This document shows, piece by piece, positions 1 to 9,600 of a stretch of DNA of 64,000 bases. Source of the stretch: Spirodela intermedia. Its lineage: Eukaryota > Streptophyta > Magnoliopsida > Alismatales > Araceae. Within the stretch, counting starts at the first letter, position 1; every line of letters starts with the position of its first letter. The notes under the pieces are model-generated. The model was given only the letters and a program-made list of their open reading frames with translations. It was not told where the DNA came from and ran no database searches. Made by a program: the position numbers and the translations under genes. Where the stretch lies: assembly GCA_902729315.2 (NCBI GenBank), contig LR746268.1:8749005-8813004 (forward strand), read 5' to 3'.

Positions 1-437
1 TGTGTTTATATGGTTTCTTATATTTGACTTCATCGTAAGGATGTTTTTTTATTCATAATGCCAAATAATGAAACACAATTCCATCGGTTCTACCAATTTT
101 TTCATCGATCTCCTCGTTGATGTTCGAGACACGATGTATATCCCTGGGTTATTGGATTTTTTGCAATTCCTGCGACTATAACTTTTCTTCAGTGGTCACC
201 GAAATTCCTCAAAGGAAGTGTAGGCAGGCCCCTCTTTGACTTTGTCGGTCGGTCTGATCATCTTCAGTGGATTTTCAAGTGGAGTGTATTTTAGAAATTC
301 TCTTTTACGTTCTTGAAAAACTCGGACTGCGTCATGTGATTCTTTACTATTTTTTATTGGATATGCCTGCTAAGTTTTTTTTAAAGTAATTGAGCTCAGT
401 TGTTCTCCCTTTATCCATCGTTCCTTTTGTTGGTCTC

Positions 438-797
438 TTAGTAATTGGTGTATCGTAAAGTACATGAAACTATCAGGGGAATTCCCTGAATGTCGATGCT
501 GCTTAGCCCTTCGTCAAGCATGGTCCTTAAGATCGCCTTCCTCTGATAGTTTTTAAAATCATCAACTGTGGAAGCGTTTCGAGTCATAACCATGCTATAT
601 TGAACCCATGGTTTCAGAAAGAGGTCTCTTCTTTCTTGAAACTTTTCCTTCATCGCTTCCGTGGTGCATTCATCACTCGCACCACCATTTAGTTCCTCTG
701 GGTCGCTAGATATGTCATCATATCTTGTCTTCTCGGGAGCTCTAATGTGCATGGGTGCCCGCAGATGTTGCTCCCGATAGAGAGGGAAAGAAATCAC
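438..797 (-). CDS. Unrecognised open reading frame, 119 codons
   Basis: An open frame on the minus strand beginning MISFPLYREQ. It is acidic near the start and then basic and hydrophilic, with a run reading ERRDLFLKPWVQYSMVMTR. I recognise no domain. It lies in what should be an intron of the ubiquitin-eL40 gene on the opposite strand, so a transposon or gene fragment is as likely as a real gene. No splice partners are evident. Confidence 0.2.
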   Translation of the reverse strand: MISFPLYREQHLRAPMHIRAPEKTRYDDISSDPEELNGGASDECTTEAMKEKFQERRDLFLKPWVQYSMVMTRNASTVDDFKNYQRKAILRTMLDEGLSSIDIQGIPLIVSCTLRYTNY

Positions 798-892
798 CTC
801 TGGTTTTCTTTTTGAATTCGAATGTTTTGATATGAACTATGTATCATATTGGGTCTGCTTGTGGTGAATATTCGTGTAACGTGGCTGGAATG

Positions 893-1117
893 AGGAATCA
901 ATTAGATGTATGAAGTGGATATCCCTTGTGAATTGAGTTTTTGAGGCATAAAAATTGTCTGACCTGCCACGCTATATTTGCCACCGTTAGTTTTTCTTTT
1001 TCTGGTTTTGTAATTGGGATATGTGGTGGGAAATGATGATTCAATTAGATGCGTGAAGATAGATTTATCTATTGAACTGAATTTTTGAGGCATACAAGTT
1101 GTCTGATCCGCCACAAC
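893..1117. repeat. Diverged tandem duplication of about 85 bp
   Basis: Positions about 893-975 and 1036-1117 share the order: ATTCAATTAGATG-like start, a TGAATTGA-like middle, then GAGGCATA(A/C)AA(A/G)TTGTCTGA and CCGCCAC/CTGCCAC. The copies differ at many positions, so the duplication is old. It lies within the presumed intron upstream of the eL40 exons. Confidence 0.6.
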
Positions 1118-1264
1118 CCAACTTTTCTAAAGCTGAGCGCCCGTCTTTTTTCTATCAAAAGACAAAAGGGTCTGATCGTATTTCACACGGGAATTTCTTT
1201 CGTCTGGATTAGTATTTTTATCAGATCCAATTTCAAGGTTAATTACTAATTTTTTTATCTTTAG

Positions 1265-1472
1265 GTGCTATGCTAGGCTTCACCCGAGGGCTGTGAACTG
1301 CAGGAAGAAGAAGTGTGGTCACTGCAACCAGGTAGATTTCACCCCATCTCCAAGAGGAAAACGTAAAGTTGATCGTTTTTCACTCGTCAAAACCTTTTTT
1401 CACCCAACCATTGATTCCAAAAAAAAATTCTATTTCGCTTTCCAGTTGAGGCCAAAGAAGAAGATCAAGTAA
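1265..1472 (+). CDS. RPL40: Ubiquitin-60S ribosomal protein eL40 fusion, 3' end only
   Basis: The last two exons of the ubiquitin-eL40 fusion gene. Exon 1265-1331 encodes [20 protein letters not shown] then NQ; exon 1446-1472 encodes LRPKKKIK and TAA. The preceding codon is split (AA|G = Lys), as expected for the conserved Lys before CYARLHPR. The product would be cleaved into ubiquitin and eL40, a zinc-binding protein of the large ribosomal subunit. No ubiquitin-coding exon is visible in 1-1264, so the upstream intron exceeds 1.2 kb and the rest lies outside the window. One oddity: the usual plant motif is GHSNQ and this copy reads GHCNQ. A pseudogene cannot be excluded from 30 residues, but both splice sites and the stop are intact. 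Confidence 0.85.
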
Positions 1473-1492
1473 ACTTCTCGTCACGCTGCTGT

Positions 1493-1523
<31 letters not shown>

Positions 1524-1942
1524 TTTTTCTCTATTCTATTACTATTATTACCAGACACTGAATGAATCACCTTGGATGAGACGGTAGATTTTGAGAGGAG
1601 ACGATTGTAATGCGTTCTTTCTCTCTCTAGATTTTTTCTGTGTTTGAGAGGAGACAGATTCTCATCCCATTTGACCAACGGTCAAATGTCTTTCTTTCCT
1701 TTGAGTTGCCTTCCCATTTTAGACTTTTACCGCCATTCCATGGTTGACCATTGACCCACCAGGGTTCGTTCCCATTAGTTGGTTGCCCACCAATTCATTT
1801 GGAGGCCGTAATGGCTGGTAGTAGCTGAGATGCAAATCCATTTAGGAAGCTTATGATGAATCGCATTGGGTAAACATCATCGTCTTGGTTTCATCTAGAG
1901 TTCCTGAGCCTGAACGTGGTGATGGGTCAGTCCAGCAGCAGG
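1473..1942. other. Convergent 3' intergenic region
   Basis: The 3' flanks of the eL40 gene (+) and the invertase gene (-). It contains a CTG/GCT trinucleotide run at about 1483-1522, probably in the eL40 3' UTR. I see no gene in it. Confidence 0.7.
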
Positions 1943-4630
1943 TCAGTTCATGGCGGGTGAACCCATCTGCCAAGCCCGCAGCTGAGAGACCTTCACCGTG
2001 GCCTCCCCGTTGTTGAAGGCGAGGAGGTGTGCGTTGTCTCCCACTGCGTGGACGGGGTAGACCCTGGACGTGATGCAGGTTCTCCCTCCTCCGCCGAAGC
2101 TCTCAACAACAGAGGCGTCGATCTGCGTGCGGCGAGATAGATGGATATATATATATATATATATATATTAGGGCTCTTAGAGGAGAAAGTAAATTGATCT
2201 TCCGGTGGGTTTTTACCAAGGTCCTTAAAGATATCTTCCCATCTTTCTTGATGTCCACGTTCAGTAGTCCTCCGAACGATGGTTTCCACACGCCGGCTGC
2301 AGTCGTCGACCTGAGTAGATAGAGTATGAGCAAAAGATGGGAGTTTAGCAAGAGAGAGAGAGAGAGAGAGTCAGTCCAACCTGGTGGGATCATGGCACAT
2401 GAGAACGACGTGCTTGTGGGGCGTCCGGAACACCCTGAAGAAGACGGCAGTGCGCTCCCTCAGGTCCCCCGAAGCGAGAACCCAGAGGCCGAAGGGCCCC
2501 ACGCCGCCTCGTACGTCGGGGCCATTCCAGCGGCACAGCGACTCCGCGTCCGTCCAGCCAGCGTCTAGCCGCTCTGCCTTCTCCAGCCCCCTCACCTCGA
2601 ACGTCATCTCCACGTCTGTCTGCCATCCGAAAACCCAACATCAAATACAGAAAAACTGTGATCAGAGAGAGAGGGAGAGAGAGTAACCTGTGAGGTGCGG
2701 ATCCCGTTAATTTCGAAGTACCTTCCTTTCCGCAGCACCACGTTGTGGGCTCTCACTTCCTTGCCCCTGAGCGTCTCCAGCTCCTCCACCGGCCACTGCA
2801 CAAGCTGCTCCCCTCCATCGTCGAGCCAGACGCTCCTCGGAATCGTCTGCAGCGGTGCCACTGTTACTCACCGGACGGATCCCCGGCGCCAGTGGGAGGC
2901 GCCCATCGGAAGGAAGGGGAAGAAAGTTGAAGTTATCACCTGAACGCCCGCCCATCCCTTGGCGACATCACTGGACCTGCTGTCTGACTCGTTGGACCAT
3001 CCCCATAGGATCCTCCTATTCTTGGCCGGGTCAAAGAACGTCTTTGAGGCGTAAAAGTTTCCGTAGTCGTACCTCAGCCCAGTGCGGTCGTCCACCGACC
3101 CGCTGTCCGGCACATACCTCGCCGCCGCCGGGTAATACTTCCCCACCGTGTAGTAATCGTATCTGGTCACATCCAGGCTCACCTTCAGAACGTGCTTCAC
3201 AGACCCGGCGCTCGCCGAGGTATCGAGTCCGTTCTTCCTCCGCAGCGCCACCGGGTAGAAATCGGGGCACTCCCACATCCCGGTACCGGCGGCGGAGTGA
3301 AGCGGGTGCTTGGCCTTGACCCAATCGATGAAGTCCCTGCTCCGGTAGAGCACCACCGTCCCCCGCTGACCCCTCTTGCTGCCGACCGCCACGTGCCAGT
3401 GCCCGTCGCCGGTCATCCACGCCGTCGTCGGGTCCCGGAACGCGCTGGCGTTGACTCCGGCGTCGGGGGCGATGACCGGGTTGTAGCCCGGTTTGACCCA
3501 TTCCCGGAGGAAGGGGTCGGAGAGGTTCTTCGGGAAGGCGATGTTTTGCACCTGTCGGTTCAGCGAGTCAACGCCGGTGTAGAGGATGACCGGCTTGTCT
3601 CCGGGGAGGATGGTGGCGGAGCCCGACCAGCACCCGTTGACATCGAAGGGCTCGGAGGGGAAGATGGCGGGCTCCAGTGGGGTCCAGTTGACCAGGTCGG
3701 TGGAGACGGAGTGGGCCCAGACGATGTTCCCCCAGACTGCGCCTTTGGGGTTGTACTGGTAGAACAGGTGGTAGACGCCTTTGTAGTACATCGGCCCTGC
3801 CAGAAAATCGCAGTGGCCACCGTAGTTCTTCAGTCATGACCTCGATCAGAAGAACCAAGCGGTTCTTTCTTTCGTTTTGGAGCAACAGAGATTTTGACTT
3901 ACCGTTGGGATCTGTTTGTTCATCGTTCGGAGGATATGTCAACGGGAGCGTTCGGGGAAGCAAGCAACAGTAGAACACAGAAAGTGGGTCAGTTGGTCAA
4001 ATGTGAGTCAGAAACTTACGATTTATCGCCTATAATATTACATGTTATTTATTGGTACGAAATGAATGACGATGGGGGTGGCCGCTATGGTTGACTTTGA
4101 AGACCCTGCTGCATGTTTGGTTCGGCGGCGGCGGTTTAACCGTACAAACGAGAGGAATCTACATTAACTGTCACGATCGGAGATATGAAAGCGAATTTCA
4201 TATCGATCACAACTCGAGGAAAAACGCGGAAGCTGCTCGTTCAGAGAATGGAACGGCGACAAATTTTGCAGAAAGGGTGGATTTTCAAAACTAGAAGAGG
4301 AAATGCAACTAGAACGCCGTGCGTCCAGAGAAGAAGAAGATGACGAAGAGTGAGCACGGATTGCTTTCCGTTGCCGGTCTTCTCGTCGGAAGGCGGCGGA
4401 AGAGGAGGAGGAGGAGGAGGCGGCGGCGGGGGTGGCTCACCGTTGATCCAGTGCATGGGGGGCTGGAAGTGGAAGCCGGTCCGGTGCCGGCCGCCTACCC
4501 GCGCCGCCGGGTGGTCCTGGTACTCGGGGAACACCCTGTGGGAGGCCTCCGACGCCCAGTCACCCGCCCTGGCGAAGAGGACGAAGAGCAACAGCGGAAC
4601 CCGTCCGCCGAGAACTTCGGAGACTCCCAT
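1943..4630 (-). CDS. CWINV: Cell-wall (insoluble) beta-fructofuranosidase, GH32
   Basis: Cleaves sucrose to glucose and fructose in the apoplast and so controls sugar unloading into sink tissue. Coding exons: 4630-4441, 3911-3903, 3796-2940, 2846-2688, 2619-2381, 2310-2217 and 2122-1943, 1728 nt giving 575 residues. The N-terminus ([20 protein letters not shown]) is a signal peptide. Motifs in order: NDPNG at about 63-67 (nucleophile Asp64, spanning the 9-nt mini-exon), FRDP at 186-189 (transition-state Asp188), WECPDF with acid/base Glu242. The Pro in WECPDF is typical of cell-wall enzymes; vacuolar ones have Val. Asp275 in SLDVTR matches the Asp reported to separate true invertases from fructan exohydrolases (Asp239 in AtcwINV1), which favours invertase; the nearby Lys is Arg here. 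An exohydrolase remains possible. The C-terminus ends SPAMN. Confidence 0.96.
3903..3911 (-). other. CWINV: 9-nt mini-exon of the invertase gene
   Basis: On the minus strand ATCCCAACG is flanked by ag and gtaag. Together with the last G of exon 1 and the first GG of exon 3 it encodes Asp-Pro-Asn-Gly of the catalytic motif. This mini-exon is a known hallmark of plant acid invertase genes and among the smallest plant exons. Skipping it would remove the nucleophile while keeping frame. Confidence 0.93.
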
Positions 4631-4750
4631 GGCTGCCCCACCTCACCAGGGGAACGGCACTGGCACGAACAAATGCCGTCCTTTTCCGTTTCTCCGGCGA
4701 CGAAAGGGTGATGGGAGAGTTGAACTGAGAGGAGCGGAGAGGGGGAGCGA

Positions 4751-4756
4751 TTTATA
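4751..4756 (-). promoter_or_regulatory. TATA box of the invertase gene
   Basis: TATAAA on the minus strand in a CTATAAATCG context, about 120 bp upstream of the start codon, followed downstream by a short pyrimidine/purine-rich leader. Position and match are right for a plant core promoter. Confidence 0.6.
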
Positions 4757-5757
4757 GACGGAAGGAGAGAGAAAGAGAGAGAAGTGCTCCGGGTGGGTAG
4801 AGAGAGAAAGAGGGAGAGTAGGAGAATAAGAAGTCATTAACAGGTGCACTGGATAGACGTACCATAATTCTTCGACAGAAGTTATTTGCTACGTATGGTC
4901 AACATCTCGCATGCGGCAACTGTTCGGGTATATCGCAGGCGTTATTTGAACGGATCCATAGCTGCGATACGAATTAATTCATACGCACCCAATAAATGAT
5001 ATAAGATATAAGCTGACCGAGTTAATGCGCAGGGATTGTTCTTCCCCTCTCCCCATCGAGAGGGGAAGGAAAGCCTTGTTCTTCATGCCTCGCCAGGCTT
5101 TCACAAAGTAATCGGCGAGTATTTCCATTTTTGTCGCCCACTGTCACTCACTCGATGGATCTGATCTCATCTCCCATGCAGGTTCCCTTTGGGCAATCCT
5201 ACCTTGCTACCCACCTCCATGGGGGCACTGAATGAAGTGGGCTGCCACCTGCTGCCCAGATCTTCGAGTTGGAAAGGATAGTGAGAGAGCTCTGGATATG
5301 GAAGGTCCCCGCCCCCCCCCGTAGAGCTTCCATTACCAGGCACCACCGTCCACGAGGAACCCACCTCCGGGTCAACCACAGAAGCACGCGCGCCGCCGCC
5401 ACCACCAAGTTCCCGTTCTGGTGGCGCAGCCAGGTACGGCCTGCAGAAATGGGAATTCGCTCTTCTCTCCAACATCGTCTCCACTGCAGAGGCGGCGGGC
5501 CCAGCAGAGAGTGCCTCCCAGCTGGAACCTACCACTCCCATTCTATCTAGGATTCCGCGTTCCGAGGTGGGATCGCAGGTTTGGATTTTCTGGCGCGTCG
5601 TGCCATGGCAGAGGACCCCCCTCGTCAAAAGCTTCCAAAAGGAGCGAACGATAATAATACAGCTCTTATCCGAGAAATAACACAGGAGACATGGACGAGA
5701 CTTCGTACCCAGCAAGATGCTGCGAGGTGCTCAGGACTGAAACAGGGCGGAATGGCG
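4757..5757. other. Invertase upstream region and kinesin 3' flank
   Basis: Invertase promoter to the left and kinesin-5 3' flank to the right. 5167-5715 holds an unrecognised minus-strand open frame described separately. The remainder shows nothing I can name. Confidence 0.5.
5167..5715 (-). CDS. Hypothetical open frame, possible gene fragment
   Basis: A 182-codon open frame in a GC-rich island directly downstream of the kinesin-5 stop. It includes MGVVGSSWEALSAGPAASAV, a glycine run and a C-terminus ending KVGLPKGNLHGR. No domain is recognisable. It may be a real small gene, a last exon, or chance openness in GC-rich sequence, since overlapping frames on the other strand are also open. Confidence 0.2.
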   Translation of the reverse strand: MLGTKSRPCLLCYFSDKSCIIIVRSFWKLLTRGVLCHGTTRQKIQTCDPTSERGILDRMGVVGSSWEALSAGPAASAVETMLERRANSHFCRPYLAAPPERELGGGGGARASVVDPEVGSSWTVVPGNGSSTGGGGDLPYPELSHYPFQLEDLGSRWQPTSFSAPMEVGSKVGLPKGNLHGR

Positions 5758-6668
5758 TCAGTTGAGCTGAATGAGGGGGCAGCGCGGGATGGCCGTTGAC
5801 TTGGCGTCCTTGCCGGCGGCTTCGCGCGGATGGTTCTCCCAGAACTCCTCCAGGAGGGCCTCCATCGGCCTGGCCCGGAGGGACTCGATCGTCCCCTTGC
5901 TCGGCAGGTCCGGCTCCGACTTCACGGGGGTCTCCCCCGTGGGTTTATAGTCCTGCCAGAGGGTTTTTTTTGGTTAATTTATTTATCAGACGTGGGAGGA
6001 TTAAAAGGAACCAGGAAGGAGGAGGTATCTAGCTAGTTAGCTTGCCTGGTATCTCTCCTGGAAGGTGTTCTCTGATTGCTGCTCGATTTTAGACGCCCCG
6101 GAAGCGTGGTCCTCGTGTAGATTCTCGAGGAGCCCTCTGTGGATTTCAACCGCAGCAATGATTCTTGACGACGACTCCCGCCCGTGCTCCGAAACGGCTG
6201 CAGTTGTTTGAAGCAGGATTGATAGCAAGTCACTACTAACCCAGCTTAAGATAAAAGCATGCATGTGTTCTTGGACGATAGTTCCATAAAAGGGAAGATG
6301 TGATGAAAGAGGGAACGACAAGTTAGGGAAGAGGATTTTACATGCGAAATGGGAAAGAATGTCTTCGCTGCTGTTGGCCACTTCCTCTTCGGCAACATGG
6401 CGTGTTGAAGCGATCTCAAGATCATGCTGTTCATTACTCTCGGTGGTAGCTCTGCATCCAGACGCATAAGATAACAGATTAACCCCGAGCAATAAGGGGA
6501 TGCGGTGGATGAAATCCACGAGGAAAGGCGTTGTAAAGTGGTCTCTACACAGAAGCAACCTGATCATTTTCTCCATTGTTGACACGTGTCGAGAGCTTAT
6601 GTCCTTGACAGATGTATTTGTATCCTTCCAGTGCTCGGAAGCGACTCCAACAGCGTCAACACTGGTCA

Positions 6669-6699
<31 letters not shown>

Positions 6700-9600
6700 T
6701 GTGACGCAAGGCCATATTAGAGAAGCAATTTAACATCAAAACACCAAGAAATTATGCACGTTATAAACTTAAAAAGAGTTTGCTAAAAGATTTGGAAAAA
6801 TATATTTAACTAGAAAAATCTACGATTGTTCTAAAGAAATAAGGAAGCAGATCAAATTAGTGGAGAAAAGGACGTCTCCATGGTGAGGCATGATGCCCTG
6901 TAAAGAGAGCTTGCAGTTGAGAATACCAAGGAACAGAGGAAGCAAAAGAAAGAGCCAGATGAAGATTTTAGAGAAAACCTACCACTTCTGCAGCATAACC
7001 TCCATGCGGCAATGTTTGGCCGCAGAAAAATCAGCACTTTCTCTAGAATCATTATCTGCCTTGACAGAAAGTTGCTCCCACTTCCTCTTGGCATCATTTG
7101 TGATTCCCTTGAGTGACGAGGTGTGCGCGTCCAGAACTACTTTGTTCTCGACAGCAGCTACCTCTAGACCATTGAGCCTCCCAGATACCTGGCAAGGGAA
7201 GATCACTTTGTTTTCCTCATAATCCCAGATGCCAAAACAAAATGACGTCATAAATCATACTAACCAGCTCCATCTGGCGAGACATGTGTCCAGAGACCAA
7301 ACTAGTGACCTCCGCTAAAAGCTTCTCTGTTTCAGATCTAGATTGTTCCTGTTTATTTTTCATAGAAATAAGAAATCCCAAAGAGGATAATGAAAAAAAA
7401 AAAACTCATCTTCTTGAAACCGAGAATAGAAAGTAACCTCAAATGCCTTCTGGAAATCGGTAATGTGTTTTCCCTGTGCACCATGCATCAAATTCATATG
7501 ATCATAAAACGTTTGTGCTTCATCTCCCAGTCTGTTGAGAAACCCAAGAACGAAGTCGGACATGTCCTTGGACTGTTCCATACCCTTCTGGAATCTCTGA
7601 GAAAGAAATATATAAAATTTTACGGGTTCTTAGCACACTCCAGAAGAAAAGTGTGATGCATAGTGTAGCGAATTGGTTATGAAATAAAAGAAAACTAACA
7701 TCTCGAAGCTCCTCAGCAAAGCATGTAATCTCTCCTCGATGAGCTGACAACATCCCCTGAATATCGCCAACTAGTTGATCGCCCATTTTCTCCCCTGAAG
7801 TCAGTACCTGATGAAAAATTGAAGATGGAGCAAATACCTCCTGGTAAGTGCTGAACCATAAACCCGAGGCAAATAATAAGGAACAAACGGTTTGCAGCTG
7901 TATAGGTACTGACTTCTTCAAGGGAGCAACTGTTTCCAGAAATCAATGAAGACATCTGATCCAAACTGCCATCTGTGTTTGCCTTGTGCAACCGGACAAC
8001 ATTTTGAATTGTTTCAACGTGAGAAATATACAGCGCCCTTGAAGCTGATACTTTCTCAGCTAATTCCATTGACGACTGCATGACAAAATCTCACGATAAA
8101 CAAGGACACAAAGTTCTATACCTCAACCATTGATATGAGTTATTGACATGGACAACATGGCATGATCCTGACCTTATCTTGATATTCTATACAAGCTTTA
8201 CAGATCTCTTCTACACTTTCAAGCTGTTCTTTTTGTCGGGCAATGAAAGAAGAAACAGTGCTGCAAAGTGTCCTTATCTTATCTTCCAGATCCGCTTGGA
8301 AGTTGTTTACTATTGACCTGTTTGCAGCACTCAGTTGATCTTCTCTATCTGCGATGTGAACAAGATTTAAAATTTTCAAACCAAGAGGAAAAAAACTGAA
8401 AACCAATGAGAAAACGATAACTACATTTATATCCACGAAATAATGTCAGCACATGCTGTCAAGTGTTTTTGGTGCATAAGTTATTGAACATGCGGAAGGT
8501 TACCAATCCTAGAATGCAGTGATGCGTTATCATGTATTGACTTCTCCAAATCAGATCGCAACACACATGCCTGATGCGCCAATGCATTTTCTGTTACGAA
8601 AGTTTAAGAGGTTAAGAAAAAGATCAGAAAAAGTAATCATGATCATATATGGTATGGAAACACACGGACCAGCCTTCCTCTGCTCAGCTATAATAAACTC
8701 TTTCTCCTTCAGAACGTATTGGGTATGCTTCAATTCTTCCTTTGTAGTGCCAAGCATCTTACTAGTATGCTCAAGACTTTTCTGCAAATGTAAGTTTTTT
8801 CAATAACTTATGTATGCTTAAAATAATTCAAAAGCATCAAGCAACATAATGTTAAAAAAAAATACCTCTGTTGCAGCTAGCTTTTTGCTGAGGTCCGAGC
8901 ATTGCTGTACCTGAGCATTATACTTCTCTTGCAGCTCACTTATTTGCTGTTCAATAACATTATTTTAGAATTTACTATGGAAAAGAGCACGAATGCAATG
9001 AAAATTATATTGTGCTTTATAAAGAATGCCTAACAAAAAAGTCGCATTACCTTTTGATTGGTTTCTAACATGGCATTCATCTGCTCAATCTGGTCTGCCA
9101 TTCCCTTTAGAAACAAAAGTTACATTGAGTGAACGACAGAAGACTGAAAATTTTATAATTATATATTAACCAAATTCAAACGCCATATAACCCCAAGTAA
9201 TTGAGTAGATAACATGAGAAGAAAAAAAATAAAAAAAACACCGAAACATTTTTTTTCAAATTAGTTTTTTTCAGAGCAGAGTATACCTTCCTTTCAGCTT
9301 CCTCTTGCTGGTACCGCTCTTTTGGTATGTAAACTCCAACCTTTTCTCTTGCAGCATATACCTCTGGTATAAAAAAACTTCAGTAAGCAACAACTCACGT
9401 TGAAATGAGATATAAAATGGAGGATTTATGAATCCTATTTGCCTGCTTTAAGTCGATCAATCTCCCCATAGAGATCCTTGATCAATGTAGATTTCATCAT
9501 TTTCTGGTTCACCTAGAAGTACCAAAATCAACAGCTTAGGACTAGCTTACATTTGTTTTTTCCAAAGCAAAGACGAGTTAGTTTACTCGTGATCCTCCAT

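Noticed and set aside
2384-2686. Plus-strand frames of 80-100 codons across invertase exon 5
   Set aside because: They are antisense to a conserved coding exon with correct splice sites.
3192-3839. 215-codon plus-strand frame opposite the invertase
   Set aside because: It is the antisense shadow of invertase exon 3, kept open by GC-rich codons.
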